This document shows positions 53,545 to 63,833 of a stretch of DNA of 64,000 bases, piece by piece. The number at the start of each line of letters is the position of its first letter. Within the stretch, counting starts at the first letter, position 1. The DNA comes from Solibacillus daqui (GTDB lineage: Bacteria; Bacillota; Bacilli; Bacillales_A; Planococcaceae). The notes beneath the pieces were generated by a model. It made no database searches and was not told the origin of the DNA. It saw only the letters and a list, made by a program, of their open reading frames with translations. The stretch covers positions 1,977,501-2,041,500 of the forward strand of contig NZ_CP114887.1 in assembly GCF_028747805.1 (NCBI RefSeq), in the 5' to 3' direction. A program made the position numbers and the translations under genes.

Positions 53545-54501
53545 ATGAAACTACTAAAAGTACATGGCTCAAGCAATACATTTTATTTATTCGAAGCATT
53601 ATATGATAATGAAGTTAATTATGTGCAATTAACAAAGTGGCTATGTGATAAATCCAATGAAGGTGGTGCAGATGGATTATTGTTAGTCCTTCCATCACAA
53701 ATAGCTGATGCAAAAATGCGGGTTATTAATGCAGATGGGTCTGAAGCGTCTATGTGTGGCAATGGACTTCGATGTGTTGCCCGTTATGTTTGTGAAAAAC
53801 TTGGTGTTGAAGAGGCGGTAATTGAAACGATGCGTGCCAACTTACATGTGAAAAAAGCACAATCGATTTTTGAAGAGCTGCCAACCTATGCAGTCGAAAT
53901 TTCACCCGTATCATTTGATTTAAATACATTGCCGATGCACTATGATGACAAAAACCAAATTCGTCATGAAAATTTAGCGAAGTTTTCAGACGATATCTTA
54001 TTTACAGCTGTATCAGTGCCAAACCCACATTTAGTAGGGATTGTCCAGTCTTCTCATATTATGGATACAACTCATCAACAACAACTGGCTTCATATTTGA
54101 ACGGGAAAAATGAAATTTGTCCGGATGGGGTAAATGTGTCCTATGTTTATCCGATTTCTGAGCATGAAATTTTCGTTCGTACATATGAACGAGGTGTAGG
54201 CTTTACTAATGCATGTGGAACAGCAATGACAGCGTCTGCTCTAATTGCCAATGTGGAGAATTATGTAAGTACCGAGGTTGTGACGGTATACAATCCTGGT
54301 GGCTTCGTTCAATGCAGCGTTAAAATGTGTGAAAATCAATATGAATTATTATTAATCGGCAATGCGACAATTATCGGATATTACGAAGTGGAATCTAAAG
54401 CGGATAAATTTGAATTTATAAATTGTTTTTTAACAAAGGAACCGTTACAATATGAAAAATGTAATATTTATGTAAAAGAAAAATTAGGACAATATATTTA
54501 G
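53545..54501 (+). CDS. dapF: Diaminopimelate epimerase (diverged)
   Basis: DapF converts LL- to meso-diaminopimelate in lysine synthesis with two active-site Cys. The first is in MCGNGLRCVARYV near residue 71; the second is in ERGVGFTNACGTAMTAS near 225, where most DapF have ERG.GET.ACGTGA, so Glu-Thr is replaced by Phe-Thr and Gly by Ala. The N-terminus reads KVHGSSNTFYLFE instead of the usual KMHGLGNDF. PNPHLVGIV and the flanking Asn residues are conserved. At 318 residues it is 30-40 longer than most, with an extra C-terminal tail. It may be an authentic diverged DapF or a related epimerase. It is followed after 26 bases by the PAS-GGDEF gene. Confidence 0.8.
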   Translation: MKLLKVHGSSNTFYLFEALYDNEVNYVQLTKWLCDKSNEGGADGLLLVLPSQIADAKMRVINADGSEASMCGNGLRCVARYVCEKLGVEEAVIETMRANLHVKKAQSIFEELPTYAVEISPVSFDLNTLPMHYDDKNQIRHENLAKFSDDILFTAVSVPNPHLVGIVQSSHIMDTTHQQQLASYLNGKNEICPDGVNVSYVYPISEHEIFVRTYERGVGFTNACGTAMTASALIANVENYVSTEVVTVYNPGGFVQCSVKMCENQYELLLIGNATIIGYYEVESKADKFEFINCFLTKEPLQYEKCNIYVKEKLGQYI

Positions 54502-54527
54502 CGTTAAATGCTATAGGGAGGGATTTC

Positions 54528-56573
54528 ATGAGCTCGGTATTTTCCGTTGAGCAATTCGAGTTATTATTTGGCAAAAGTCATGATGCCGTATTCTTTATGG
54601 AAAAAGTTAATGACGATTATCGCTATATCCATGTAAATGAAGTAGCAAAAAAACTAATTAACATGGAACCTACAGGGAAATTCGTTGGGCAAGTTGTGTC
54701 ACCGCATATAGCGAAGAACATTTTACAGAATTATAACTTAACACTTCAAAACTGTGAGCAAGTGGATTTTGAGGATTATACCTATGCTGAAATGGAAGTA
54801 CGAAAACAGCGCACATCAACAATTCCGATAATTGATGAGGACAAGCAATATATTTTGGCCATTACAAAAGAAGTGCACTTGAGTCGAGATATGGAAGACA
54901 AATATTTGTTTATGCGCTCAGTATTTTTTAAATCGTTTTTATCGACGATTTTAATTTCAAATGAAATGTTCCTAATTGAGGCTGATCCGAAATTTGCTGA
55001 TGATTTCAATTTAAGGCCAGAAATCATGAAGGATAAAACCATTTTTGATATTCCATTTGTTGATGAAAAGACTGCACCACTTTTGCGAGAATACTTGCAG
55101 CTTGCGCAAAAAGGTGAAAATATCACATCAAAAATGTTGCATTTTATCGATAAAAATGGTCAAATCCGCCATTATAGCGCAACTTTCTCTTCACTGACGA
55201 GCAATGATGAAATATTTGCTGTCTTTATTATTTTGCAAGAAATTACAAGTTTCATTAAACAAGGACAGGCGTTAAAAACTGCATCGCACGGCTTAGAAAC
55301 GTTTAAGAATGCGATTAGCTCGGTTGCAGATGTATTATTTACGAGTATAGATGGAACAATTTTGGATGTGAATGAGCGAGTTTTAAAAAATACTGGTTAC
55401 CAGCGTGATGAATTAATTGGACATAATCACCGTATTTTCAACTCGGGGCATCATGAACCAGAATTTTTTGTGAAGCTTTGGGATACCATTAAAAACGGTA
55501 ATATTTGGCGTGGTGAAGTTTGTAATCGTAAAAAGAACGGTGATATTTACTGGATGGATATGACAATTATCCCATTGAAAAATATGCAAGGTGAAATTGA
55601 ACAATTTTTATCGATACACTACAACATTTCTTCAGAAAAACGTTTGATGTCTGAGCTTTATAAAATTGAGCAGACATTCCGTGCGATTACAGAAAACACG
55701 AATGATTTTATTGTTATTACCAATCAATCTGGTAAAATCAAATATGCTTCCCCATCCTATACACGTAAGCTTGGTTACAGATCCGATGAATTAATCGGTT
55801 TGCCGTATGAGTCCTTGCTAACTTCTGATAGTATTGATACTTGGCGTAATGTAATCGAACAGCCTCAACATAGTGCGATACAAGAACAAAAAATTGAATT
55901 GCAACTGCGCTCAAAATTCAATGGAGATATCTGGACGGAAGGCAACTACACAATTTCTTTAGAGCTGATGGAACAGGAAGTAGCTGAAATTGTCATGGTT
56001 TCGCGTGAAATTACTGAACGTAAGGAGTTAGAAACTCGTCTTACGTATTTAGCATATCACGACAGCTTAACGCAATTAGGAAATAGACGTAAGTTATATA
56101 AAGAATTTCCAATAATAGAAGAACGGGCAAAAATTTCACAATCAAGCATAGCGATTTTCTATTTAGATGGAGACAATTTCAAGCGAGTTAACGATCAATA
56201 TGGGCATGATGTTGGTGATGAATTTTTAAAGTGCTTTGGCCAATCTATAGTAGGTAGTGTGCGACATGATGATTTAGTCATTCGATTAGGCGGCGATGAG
56301 TTTTTAATTGTTGTGACGGGCTTGTCTTTAGAGGAATTTGAGAGAATGGAACAAATCCAACACATTATTGACCGTATAAAAACCCAGTTAGCAATTGGTT
56401 GGGAAATTAATAATATTCACTTTTCACCGACAATAACGATTGGTATTTCGATTTTTCCAGATCATAGCTCGAGTTTAGATGAATTAATCGATTTAGCTGA
56501 CCAGGCTTTGTATGAAGCCAAACAAAAATCGAGAAATTCATTTCGACTATGCCAAGAATCTCAATTGAAATAA
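54528..56573 (+). CDS. PAS-PAS-GGDEF diguanylate cyclase
   Basis: The 681-residue soluble protein has an N-terminal PAS-like region (about 1-125), a second (about 130-245), a third PAS (about 265-375, with VNERVLKNTGYQRDELIGHN and IWRGEVCNRKKNGDIYWMDM) and a fourth (about 385-500, YASPSYTRKLGYRSDELIGL). The C-terminal GGDEF domain (about 510-675) has the active site RLGGDEFLIV near residue 590 and YLDGDNFKRVNDQYGHDVGD. It is therefore predicted to make cyclic di-GMP in response to a signal such as redox or ligand binding. AGGGAGG precedes ATG 54528. There is no transmembrane segment and no EAL domain. Confidence 0.92.
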   Translation: MSSVFSVEQFELLFGKSHDAVFFMEKVNDDYRYIHVNEVAKKLINMEPTGKFVGQVVSPHIAKNILQNYNLTLQNCEQVDFEDYTYAEMEVRKQRTSTIPIIDEDKQYILAITKEVHLSRDMEDKYLFMRSVFFKSFLSTILISNEMFLIEADPKFADDFNLRPEIMKDKTIFDIPFVDEKTAPLLREYLQLAQKGENITSKMLHFIDKNGQIRHYSATFSSLTSNDEIFAVFIILQEITSFIKQGQALKTASHGLETFKNAISSVADVLFTSIDGTILDVNERVLKNTGYQRDELIGHNHRIFNSGHHEPEFFVKLWDTIKNGNIWRGEVCNRKKNGDIYWMDMTIIPLKNMQGEIEQFLSIHYNISSEKRLMSELYKIEQTFRAITENTNDFIVITNQSGKIKYASPSYTRKLGYRSDELIGLPYESLLTSDSIDTWRNVIEQPQHSAIQEQKIELQLRSKFNGDIWTEGNYTISLELMEQEVAEIVMVSREITERKELETRLTYLAYHDSLTQLGNRRKLYKEFPIIEERAKISQSSIAIFYLDGDNFKRVNDQYGHDVGDEFLKCFGQSIVGSVRHDDLVIRLGGDEFLIVVTGLSLEEFERMEQIQHIIDRIKTQLAIGWEINNIHFSPTITIGISIFPDHSSSLDELIDLADQALYEAKQKSRNSFRLCQESQLK

Positions 56574-56578
56574 ATTTC

Positions 56579-56607
56579 AGGGGTGCGATTATTTCGCATC
56601 CCTTTTT
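56579..56607 (+). terminator. Terminator after the GGDEF gene
   Basis: AGGGGTGCGA pairs with TCGCATCCCTTTT around a short loop. Confidence 0.85.
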
Positions 56608-56676
56608 CATGGGTTAATAGTAGCCCTAATGGTACACTGTAAATAGTTTCATGTTTATAAGAAAGAAGGAGTTTTT

Positions 56677-57348
56677 TTGAAGCAAAAAATTTTAATTGTT
56701 GAAGATGAAAAAAGCATCGCTCGTTTTTTAGAGTTAGAATTGCAACATGAACAATTTGATACGGCGCAGGCACATGATGGCCGAAGTGGGCTTGATATGG
56801 CACTTTCACAAAATTTTGATTGTATTTTACTGGATGTAATGCTGCCAGAACTAAATGGAATCGAGGTTTGTCGACGTATTCGCAAAGTAAGCGATGTCCC
56901 AATCTTGCTATTGACAGCTCGTGATGCAGTCATGGATCGTGTGGCAGGTCTTGATGCAGGAGCAGATGATTACATCGTAAAACCATTTGCAATTGAGGAG
57001 CTTTTAGCGAGAATTCGTTCAATTTTGCGTCGTGTTAAACCATTAGAGCAAAAGGATATTCTTAAAATCCGAAATTTAGAAATAAATGTCAATGCATATG
57101 AGGTCGTATTTGAAGGTAGAAAGCTGGAACTTACAAGAACAGAGTATGATTTACTAAAGCTACTTGTAGAAAATAATAACCACGTATGTACCCGTGAATC
57201 AATTTTAGAACGTGTATGGGGCTTTGAAACAGAAGTCGAAACGAATGTTGTTGATGTGTATATTCGCCATTTACGGTCAAAGCTACAAACTGACGATGAG
57301 CCATACATTGAGACGGTACGTGGGGTTGGTTATGTGGTGCGTGTATGA
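56677..57348 (+). CDS. OmpR-family response regulator, ArlR-like
   Basis: The 223-residue protein has a receiver domain (about 1-115: [20 protein letters not shown] with the acidic pair, phospho-acceptor Asp in [20 protein letters not shown] near residue 52, and Lys in DDYIVKPF). A winged-helix DNA-binding domain follows (about 130-223, [13 protein letters not shown] and [17 protein letters not shown]). The pattern [17 protein letters not shown] is close to Staphylococcus ArlR. The start is TTG 56677 seven bases after AAGGAG. Its TGA overlaps the ATG of the histidine kinase gene (ATGA), so they are translated together. Confidence 0.93.
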   Translation: MKQKILIVEDEKSIARFLELELQHEQFDTAQAHDGRSGLDMALSQNFDCILLDVMLPELNGIEVCRRIRKVSDVPILLLTARDAVMDRVAGLDAGADDYIVKPFAIEELLARIRSILRRVKPLEQKDILKIRNLEINVNAYEVVFEGRKLELTRTEYDLLKLLVENNNHVCTRESILERVWGFETEVETNVVDVYIRHLRSKLQTDDEPYIETVRGVGYVVRV

Positions 57349-58748
57349 AACGATTGGAGGAACGCTTCTTAAAAACATCGTTAAAATCAAAGTGGATACT
57401 TGCAGTTGGAGCTACAATTTTTATTAGCTATACCATCATTTCGGTTGTACTCTATATTGCACTACAAACGTGGCTATTAAATAATGAAGAAAAAAATGCA
57501 ATGCGTACAGTAGATGATATGACGAGTTTTTTTTACGCGCAGGAAAGATCTGTTACAATACAGAATTTGCAAAATAATAGTGCACTGATGAAGGCGATTT
57601 TAACGCAAGAACAAACGGTGCGAATTTTTAATATGGATGGTATTGAAGTATTAAGCATTAATGATATTACGTCGGTAGCGGATTTTCCCAGTAATGCGAA
57701 TATCAATGAAAATGAAACGAATATTAGTGAACAAACAGTAGATGGGAAAGATTCCTTTGTTGTTCATCAACTTGTACAAATTGGTCCATTTCAAGGAATT
57801 ATGCAGCTTATTCATCCATTATCGACCTTCCATTCGATGATGAAGTATATATTAACTACTATTATTATTGTTGGTATAGGTGCTTTATTATTTTCTGTTT
57901 CCATTAGTTATTATTTGGCTAATCTATTAATGAAGCCGCTTGTGCAACTGCGAGATGCGATGAATTTAGTGCGTAATGACGGCTTTATAGCACAACCAGA
58001 ATTTCATTATAAAGCCGATGATGAAATAGGAGACTTGCTTCATATGTATCGGACGTTAATGAATGAGCTCGAAATTTCGTTTACAAAACAACAGCAATTT
58101 GTTGCCGATGCCTCACATGAGCTACGAACGCCAATCCAAGTAATTGAAGGTCATTTATCGCTTCTTTCGCGTTGGGGTAAGAATGACCCACAGGTGTTGG
58201 AAGAATCGTTACATACATCCCTTGCAGAAATTACAAGTATGAAAAAGATGATTGAAGAGCTACTACAGCTTGCCCGGAATGTGGAAGTAGATGAAACTAA
58301 AAGCGCGGATGTTGAAGTCGTCTATAATCAAGTAAGTAAAGAGTTGAAGCAACTTTATCCAAATGCAAGTTTTGAATTAACTGTTATAGGGCAGATTGGA
58401 AATGCGGTTATAACTGAACATGCACTAACCCAAATCTTTAGAAATATTATGAGTAATGGCATTCGATATAACATTAACGAACCAATATTACAAACAACGA
58501 TACAATATACAAATAGCGCTATTTTTGTAACGATAGAGGATAATGGGATCGGCATTGCACAAGAGCATTTACCACATATCTTTGATCGTTTTTACCGAAT
58601 TGACGCATCGCGAACAAACGCTATTTCAGGTACAGGGCTAGGCTTGAGCATTACAAAGATGCTTCTAGAAAAATACCAAGGGGAGATCAATGTCGAAAGT
58701 ACGCTAAATAGTGGCACGGCATTTGTAATAAAGTTATTTAAAAAATAG
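57345..58748 (+). CDS. Sensor histidine kinase, ArlS-like
   Basis: The 467-residue membrane kinase has two transmembrane segments (about 18-40 and 165-188) with an extracellular sensor of about 120 residues between them. HAMP (about 190-240, [20 protein letters not shown]) follows. The dimerisation domain has the phospho-acceptor His in [20 protein letters not shown] near residue 255, and the ATPase domain has the N box ([11 protein letters not shown]), G1 ([10 protein letters not shown]), F box and G2 ([14 protein letters not shown]). The pair with the preceding regulator resembles Staphylococcus ArlS-ArlR, which controls adhesion, autolysis and virulence there. The signal is unknown; the start is the coupled ATG 57345. 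Confidence 0.93.
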   Translation: MKRLEERFLKTSLKSKWILAVGATIFISYTIISVVLYIALQTWLLNNEEKNAMRTVDDMTSFFYAQERSVTIQNLQNNSALMKAILTQEQTVRIFNMDGIEVLSINDITSVADFPSNANINENETNISEQTVDGKDSFVVHQLVQIGPFQGIMQLIHPLSTFHSMMKYILTTIIIVGIGALLFSVSISYYLANLLMKPLVQLRDAMNLVRNDGFIAQPEFHYKADDEIGDLLHMYRTLMNELEISFTKQQQFVADASHELRTPIQVIEGHLSLLSRWGKNDPQVLEESLHTSLAEITSMKKMIEELLQLARNVEVDETKSADVEVVYNQVSKELKQLYPNASFELTVIGQIGNAVITEHALTQIFRNIMSNGIRYNINEPILQTTIQYTNSAIFVTIEDNGIGIAQEHLPHIFDRFYRIDASRTNAISGTGLGLSITKMLLEKYQGEINVESTLNSGTAFVIKLFKK

Positions 58749-59070
58749 AGTGAATTTAGTGCATTTTCGTGTAATTTCAATGGTTCAAGAAAAAAATTGC
58801 TTATTTTTATAAAAATAGTTGTATTTTTTGTGAAGAGTAGTAAGATTGAGATGGAAAAAATGTTCTTTAGCGCGCTCAAACAATGTGCTTTCAGTATGCG
58901 ATAAAGAATGGTAAAATATTATTTGATTTATTTTGGTAGATAAATAAAGAAATTCTTTATTATCGTCAGCAATTAAAACATCATTTTGGATAGTATTAAT
59001 ATTATTCAAAACATGTTTTTCAAAGTAAATTATTGGAACAGCCATAAGGCGAAATTTGGAGGTTATTTTC
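58749..59070. other. Intergenic upstream of odhA, no gene
   Basis: These 322 AT-rich bases separate the kinase gene from odhA. They probably hold the odhAB promoter, but I cannot fix its boxes. A minus-strand frame at 58785-59081 overlaps the odhA start and has no site. No riboswitch or terminator was recognised. Confidence 0.4.
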
Positions 59071-61884
59071 ATGTCGAACAATGTATTACCTGCAGGTTCT
59101 CCATGGTCAGCATTCTCTGGACCTAACTTAGGTTACGTATTAGAGCAATATGACTTATTCCTGCAGTCTCCTGAAGAAGTTGAACCGGAATTAGTACAAT
59201 TATTCCAAGCTTACGGTGGTCCTGTTTTTGTGAATGGTCAAGCGCCAGTTGCAACGACTACTGCTACAGTAGCAGGTTCTGGAGACTACAAAAAAGTATT
59301 AGCTGCAGTTAAATTAGCAGCGTCAATTCGTGAAAACGGTCACTTAGCTGCGGATTTATATCCACTTAAAAATCGAAAATTAGACACTACTCGCATTGAA
59401 GAAAGCGTATTCAATTTAACAGATGCAGACCTTGCTGCGATTCCAGCAGAAGTATTCTTTGCTACAGTACCAGCAGGTGTTACAAATGGTAAGCAAGCAA
59501 TTGATTACTTAAAATCAGTTTATGCTGATAAAGTTGGTGTTGAAGTAGCTCACTTACAAAACGCTGAAGAACGCGCTTGGATTGAAGCACAAGTTGAATC
59601 AGGTGCTTTTAAACAAACATTAGCTGCTGACCAAAAGAAAGCGGTTTTAGAGCGTTTAACTCGTATCGAGAACTTTGAAAAATTTATTCATAAAACATTT
59701 GTTGGTCAAAAACGTTTCTCAGGTGAAGGTTTAGACTCTCAAATTATTTTATTAGATGAAATCATTAAGGGTTCAGAAGAACAAGGCGTTAAAAATGTAC
59801 GTATCGGTATGGCTCACCGTGGCCGTTTAAACGTATTAACTCACGTATTAAACAAACCATATGACATGATGTTCTCTGACTTTGCACACGTTTCTAATGA
59901 CCTATTCTTACCAGAAGACGGTAAATTAGAAATTACTAAAGGTTGGACTGGCGACGTTAAATACCACATGGGTGCTTCTTACACTTATGATTCTGGTTTA
60001 AACGTTAAATTAGCTTACAACCCATCTCACTTAGAAGTGGGTAACCCATTAGTAATCGGTGGCGTTCGTGCTGCTCAAGATGATACTTCGGCACCAGGCT
60101 TTGCAAAACATGATGATTCTAAAGCTTTGGGTATCTTATTACATGGTGATGCTGCTTTCGCAGGTCAAGGTATCGTAACTGAAGGCTTCAACTTCTCACA
60201 AGTTAATGGCTTCAAAACAGGTGGTACTGTACAAATTATCGCCAACAACATGATTGGTTTCACAACGGAATTATTCGATTCACGTTCATCTAACTACGCA
60301 TCTGACCCTGCAAAAGGTTATGATATCCCAGTAGTTCACGTAAATGCGGATAGTCCTGAAACGGTTGCTGCTGTTGGTCGCTTCGTAGCAGCATACCGTG
60401 CGAAGTTCAAAAAAGATATCGTAATCGACCTTATTGGTTACCGTCGTTATGGTCACAATGAAACAGATGATCCGACAGTAACAAACCCAGAAACATATAA
60501 ATTAGTTTCTAAACACAAACCAATTCGTGCTTTATACGGTGCTGAGTTAGCAGCAGCAGGTGTATTATCTGCAGAGGAAGTAAAAGCTATTGATACTAAA
60601 ATCTATGCTGAAATGCAAGCTGCTTACGATTACGTAAAAGCGATGGCAGAAAAAGACGAGCACAAATCGCTTGAAATGCCAGAAGAATTAAAGGTTGAAT
60701 TCCCAGCAATCGACACGACTGTTGCTGCTGAGCGTTTAGCAAAAGTGAATGAAGATTTACTTGTATTTGCTGATGGTTTCGAGCCACAAAACAAATTAGG
60801 TAAAATTTTAGAAAAACGTCGCGATGCATTTGCAACTGCGAAAATTGACTGGGGTCATGCTGAAACATTAGCATACGCTACAATTACGCAAGACGGCACA
60901 CCAGTTCGTTTCACTGGTCAAGATGCACAACGTGGTACGTTCTCTCAACGTCACTTAGTATTACATGACAAAAACAACGGTTCTGAGTTCACACCATTAC
61001 ACCATGTAGATGGCGTAAAAGCTTCATTCACAGTTTACAACTCTCCACTTACAGAAGCAGGGGTTGTAGGTTATGAATATGGCTACAACTTAGAAAACGA
61101 AAATGTATTATCTGTATGGGAAGCACAATTCGGTGACTTCGCGAACATGGCACAAGTAATGTTCGATAACTTTATCTCAAGTGCTCGTTCTAAATGGGGT
61201 CAAAAATCTGGTTTCGTTCTTCTTTTACCACATGGTTATGAAGGTCAAGGCCCAGAACACTCATCTAGCCGTATGGAACGTTTCTTACAATTATCAGCTG
61301 AAAACAACTGGTTCGTAGCAAACTGTTCAAACGCAGGTAACTACTACCACTTATTACGTCGTCAAGCAGGTTTACTTGGTACTGAAGGAGTTCGTCCATT
61401 AGTAGTTGTTTCACCTAAATCATTATTACGTCACCCATTAGCTGCAGCATCTGCTGAGCAACTTGCAACTGGTCGCTTCCAAGAAGTAATCGAGCAAGAA
61501 GGCTTAGGTAAAAATGTAAAAGCAGTAGAAAAAGTAGTACTTGGTTCAGGTAAAGTAATGATCGACCTTGCTGAACGTGTAAAAGATGGAGAAGGTTTAG
61601 ACCACTTACACATCGTTCGTGTTGAACAAATCTATCCATTCCCAGCAGAGCAAGTAAAAGAAATCATCGCTCGTTTCCCTAACGTAAAAGAAATCGTTTG
61701 GGTACAAGAAGAGCCGAAAAACCAAGGTTCTTGGACATATGTTCTTGAAACATTATATGATATCGCTGAAGGTAAAAAAGTTCGCTATGTAGGTCGTCCT
61801 GCAATGAGCTCAACTTCTGAAGGTGATGGCGATTCACATAAAGCAGCTCAAGCTAAATTAGTAAACGAAGCACTTGAAAAATAA
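59071..61884 (+). CDS. odhA: 2-oxoglutarate dehydrogenase E1 component
   Basis: OdhA (SucA) is the thiamine-diphosphate-dependent E1 of the TCA-cycle complex. It decarboxylates 2-oxoglutarate and transfers the succinyl group to the lipoyl arm of OdhB. The 937-residue length is standard. Visible stretches are VRIGMAHRGRLNVLTHVLNK near residue 250, SHLEVGNPLVIGGVRAAQDD, GDAAFAGQGIVTEGFN (thiamine diphosphate/Mg site), YRRYGHNETDDPTV, QDAQRGTFSQRH, LLLPHGYEGQGPEHSSSR near 725 and VWVQEEPKNQG. Start: ATG 59071 eight bases after GGAGG; the TTG at 59056 overlaps that site. Codon use is strongly biased, as expected for high expression. Confidence 0.98.
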   Translation: MSNNVLPAGSPWSAFSGPNLGYVLEQYDLFLQSPEEVEPELVQLFQAYGGPVFVNGQAPVATTTATVAGSGDYKKVLAAVKLAASIRENGHLAADLYPLKNRKLDTTRIEESVFNLTDADLAAIPAEVFFATVPAGVTNGKQAIDYLKSVYADKVGVEVAHLQNAEERAWIEAQVESGAFKQTLAADQKKAVLERLTRIENFEKFIHKTFVGQKRFSGEGLDSQIILLDEIIKGSEEQGVKNVRIGMAHRGRLNVLTHVLNKPYDMMFSDFAHVSNDLFLPEDGKLEITKGWTGDVKYHMGASYTYDSGLNVKLAYNPSHLEVGNPLVIGGVRAAQDDTSAPGFAKHDDSKALGILLHGDAAFAGQGIVTEGFNFSQVNGFKTGGTVQIIANNMIGFTTELFDSRSSNYASDPAKGYDIPVVHVNADSPETVAAVGRFVAAYRAKFKKDIVIDLIGYRRYGHNETDDPTVTNPETYKLVSKHKPIRALYGAELAAAGVLSAEEVKAIDTKIYAEMQAAYDYVKAMAEKDEHKSLEMPEELKVEFPAIDTTVAAERLAKVNEDLLVFADGFEPQNKLGKILEKRRDAFATAKIDWGHAETLAYATITQDGTPVRFTGQDAQRGTFSQRHLVLHDKNNGSEFTPLHHVDGVKASFTVYNSPLTEAGVVGYEYGYNLENENVLSVWEAQFGDFANMAQVMFDNFISSARSKWGQKSGFVLLLPHGYEGQGPEHSSSRMERFLQLSAENNWFVANCSNAGNYYHLLRRQAGLLGTEGVRPLVVVSPKSLLRHPLAAASAEQLATGRFQEVIEQEGLGKNVKAVEKVVLGSGKVMIDLAERVKDGEGLDHLHIVRVEQIYPFPAEQVKEIIARFPNVKEIVWVQEEPKNQGSWTYVLETLYDIAEGKKVRYVGRPAMSSTSEGDGDSHKAAQAKLVNEALEK

Positions 61885-61908
61885 TTTTATTATTACTTGA
61901 TTGAAATG

Positions 61909-61935
61909 CGGCTACTTCATAAAATGGAGTAGCCG
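61909..61935 (+). other. Hairpin between odhA and odhB
   Basis: CGGCTACTTCAT pairs with ATGGAGTAGCCG (one mismatch) around AAA. There is no T run, so it is probably a processing or stabilising hairpin within the odhAB transcript rather than a terminator. Confidence 0.55.
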
Positions 61936-61977
61936 GCTATACGAAAATGTATGGCGTTATTAAAGGAGGATATTAAC

Positions 61978-63231
61978 GTGGCTGAAATTAAAGTCCCTGA
62001 GTTAGCAGAATCAATTACTGAAGGTACAATTGCCCAGTGGGTGAAAAAAGTTGGAGATCGCGTAGAAAAAGGCGAATTCATCGTAGAATTAGAAACAGAT
62101 AAAGTAAACGCTGAAATCATCTCTGAAGAAGCAGGCGTATTAACACAAATTTTAGCTGAAGAAGGCGACACTGTACTTGTAGGTCAAGTAATCGCAGTGG
62201 TTGAAGCTGGCGAAGGCGCAGCACCTGCTCCAGCAGCACCAGCTAAAGAAGAAGCGGCTGCCCCAGCTCCAGCACAAGAAGCTCCAAAAGCAGCAGCACC
62301 TGCTCCGGTAGTAGTTGAAGAAACTTCTGGTGAGCGCGTAATCGCATCTCCAGCAGCTCGTAAATTAGCTCGTGAAAAAGGAATCGACTTAGCAGCGATC
62401 TCTCCAGTAGATCCACAAGGTCGTGTACGTGTACAAGATGTTGCAGCTCACGGTACAGCTCCAGTTGCACAAGCAGCAGCACCAGTAGCAGCTACAGCGG
62501 GTCCAATGATCTTCACTCCAGCTGGTGAAACTGACCGCGTAACAGTTGAGAAAATGTCTCGTCGTCGTCAAACAATTGCAAAACGTTTATTAGAAGTTAA
62601 ACAATCAACTGCAATGTTAACTACATTTAACGAAATCGACATGACGAACATCATGGCATTACGTAAACGTAAACAAGATCAATTCGTGAAAGCAAACGAC
62701 ATCAAATTAGGTTTCATGTCATTCTTCACTAAAGCTGTAGTTGCAGCACTTAAAAAATATCCATACGTTAACGCTCAAATCAATGGTGATGAAATTCACT
62801 TAAACAACTTCTTCGATATCGGTATCGCGGTATCAACGGAAGAAGGTTTAGTAGTACCAGTAGTTCGTGATGCTAACGCTAAGAACTTCGCTGAAATCGA
62901 GAAAAACATTGCTGAATTAGCAGGTAAAGCTCGCGATAAAAAATTAGGCTTAAACGACATGGCTGGTGGATCATTCACTATCACAAACGGTGGTGTATTC
63001 GGTTCATTAATGTCTACGCCAATCATGAACGGTACACAAGCTGGTATTTTAGGAATGCACTCAATCGTTAACCGCCCTGTAGCTGTAAACGGTGAAGTAC
63101 AAATCCGTCCAATGATGTACGTGGCATTATCTTATGACCACCGTATTATCGATGGTAAAGATTCTGTAGGCTTCTTAAAAACAGTTAAAGAAATGATCGA
63201 AAACCCAGAAGATTTATTATTAAACTCATAA
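61978..63231 (+). CDS. odhB: Dihydrolipoyl succinyltransferase E2 component
   Basis: OdhB (SucB) is the E2 core of the 2-oxoglutarate dehydrogenase complex and transfers succinyl to CoA. The 417-residue protein has a lipoyl domain (residues 1-77, lipoyl Lys42 in ELETDKVN), an Ala/Pro/Glu-rich linker (about 80-115) and a peripheral-subunit-binding domain (about 120-155, [15 protein letters not shown]). The catalytic domain (about 185-417) has [16 protein letters not shown] near the end with the active-site His. Start: GTG 61978, seven bases after AAAGGAGGA; the frame is open nine codons further up but without a site. It is 93 bases after odhA in one operon; the shared E3 (Lpd) is not in the window. 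Confidence 0.98.
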   Translation: MAEIKVPELAESITEGTIAQWVKKVGDRVEKGEFIVELETDKVNAEIISEEAGVLTQILAEEGDTVLVGQVIAVVEAGEGAAPAPAAPAKEEAAAPAPAQEAPKAAAPAPVVVEETSGERVIASPAARKLAREKGIDLAAISPVDPQGRVRVQDVAAHGTAPVAQAAAPVAATAGPMIFTPAGETDRVTVEKMSRRRQTIAKRLLEVKQSTAMLTTFNEIDMTNIMALRKRKQDQFVKANDIKLGFMSFFTKAVVAALKKYPYVNAQINGDEIHLNNFFDIGIAVSTEEGLVVPVVRDANAKNFAEIEKNIAELAGKARDKKLGLNDMAGGSFTITNGGVFGSLMSTPIMNGTQAGILGMHSIVNRPVAVNGEVQIRPMMYVALSYDHRIIDGKDSVGFLKTVKEMIENPEDLLLNS

Positions 63232-63240
63232 TTAACTCCG

Positions 63241-63283
63241 AACCCCACAAACGCTGTAATATAAGTGTTTGTGGGGTTTTTTT
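63241..63283 (+). terminator. Terminator of odhA-odhB
   Basis: AACCCCACAAAC pairs with GTTTGTGGGGTT, followed by TTTTT. Confidence 0.93.
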
Positions 63284-63442
63284 GTTTAGATGGAAAATTA
63301 GGACGACGATGATTATACAGTGTCATATCTAATTTGGTGGCATTACAAATTATCGACGAAAAGCAAACTATGGGAAATGAAAAAGCTAGTTAATCGACAT
63401 AAGAAAAAAATGTGAAGTAAGTGGAATAAGACGTGAGCAAAA

Positions 63443-63464
63443 AATCCCTCTATAAAAGAGGGTT
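63443..63464 (-). terminator. Terminator of the 63469-63693 gene
   Basis: ATCCCTCT and AGAGGGTT form a short stem around ATAAA, followed on the minus strand by a T run. The 63284-63442 stretch between the two terminators holds no gene. Confidence 0.6.
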
Positions 63465-63468
63465 GGTA

Positions 63469-63693
63469 TTAATATAGTCGTCGGTGGTCCTGGCAAGGTG
63501 GAAATCCATTTATATCCTGAATCATTTGAAAATCATATTGCTTCAAGGCGAATTGTGCTTGATATAAATATTCAATGACAAGAAGTTTTCCATTGGATGC
63601 ACCACATAATACCCCAGAAGTTCCTTGGCCATTTATTAATGAAATACCAACAGGTTGACCAATTAAATAACCAATTTTTTGATGCCAAGGCAT
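63469..63693 (-). CDS. Hypothetical Lsm-like small protein (74 aa)
   Basis: The 74-residue protein reads like a small beta-barrel (GQPVGISLINGQGTSGVL then GKLLVIEYLYQAQFALKQYD). Its alternating pattern and VSLxNGxxxxGxL signature recall Lsm-fold spore-coat or DUF2642-type proteins, but I cannot assign a family. Start: ATG 63693 with AAAGGGGTGATGA upstream; the ATG at 63699 overlaps the site. The C-terminus is Cys/His/Arg-rich (FPPCQDHRRLY). The gene is alone between odhB and the membrane protein at the window end. Confidence 0.6.
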   Translation of the reverse strand: MPWHQKIGYLIGQPVGISLINGQGTSGVLCGASNGKLLVIEYLYQAQFALKQYDFQMIQDINGFPPCQDHRRLY

Positions 63694-63810
63694 CGTCATC
63701 ACCCCTTTAAATACATAATATTATCTATGTATTTAGCAAGTGCCTGTCTGACTTTAGAAAATAAGATTAATGCACAATATGTAAAATAGATATCGTATTA
63801 TCTATAAAAA

Positions 63811-63833
63811 AAATCACCTAATAATAGGTGATT
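63811..63833 (-). terminator. Terminator of the gene at the right edge
   Basis: AATCACCTA pairs with TAGGTGATT around ATAA; on the minus strand seven T residues follow. It overlaps the stop codon at 63832-63834. Confidence 0.75.

Noticed and set aside
58785..59081. 98-codon minus-strand frame before odhA
   Set aside because: It overlaps the odhA start and lacks a ribosome binding site; the composition is that of AT-rich non-coding DNA.
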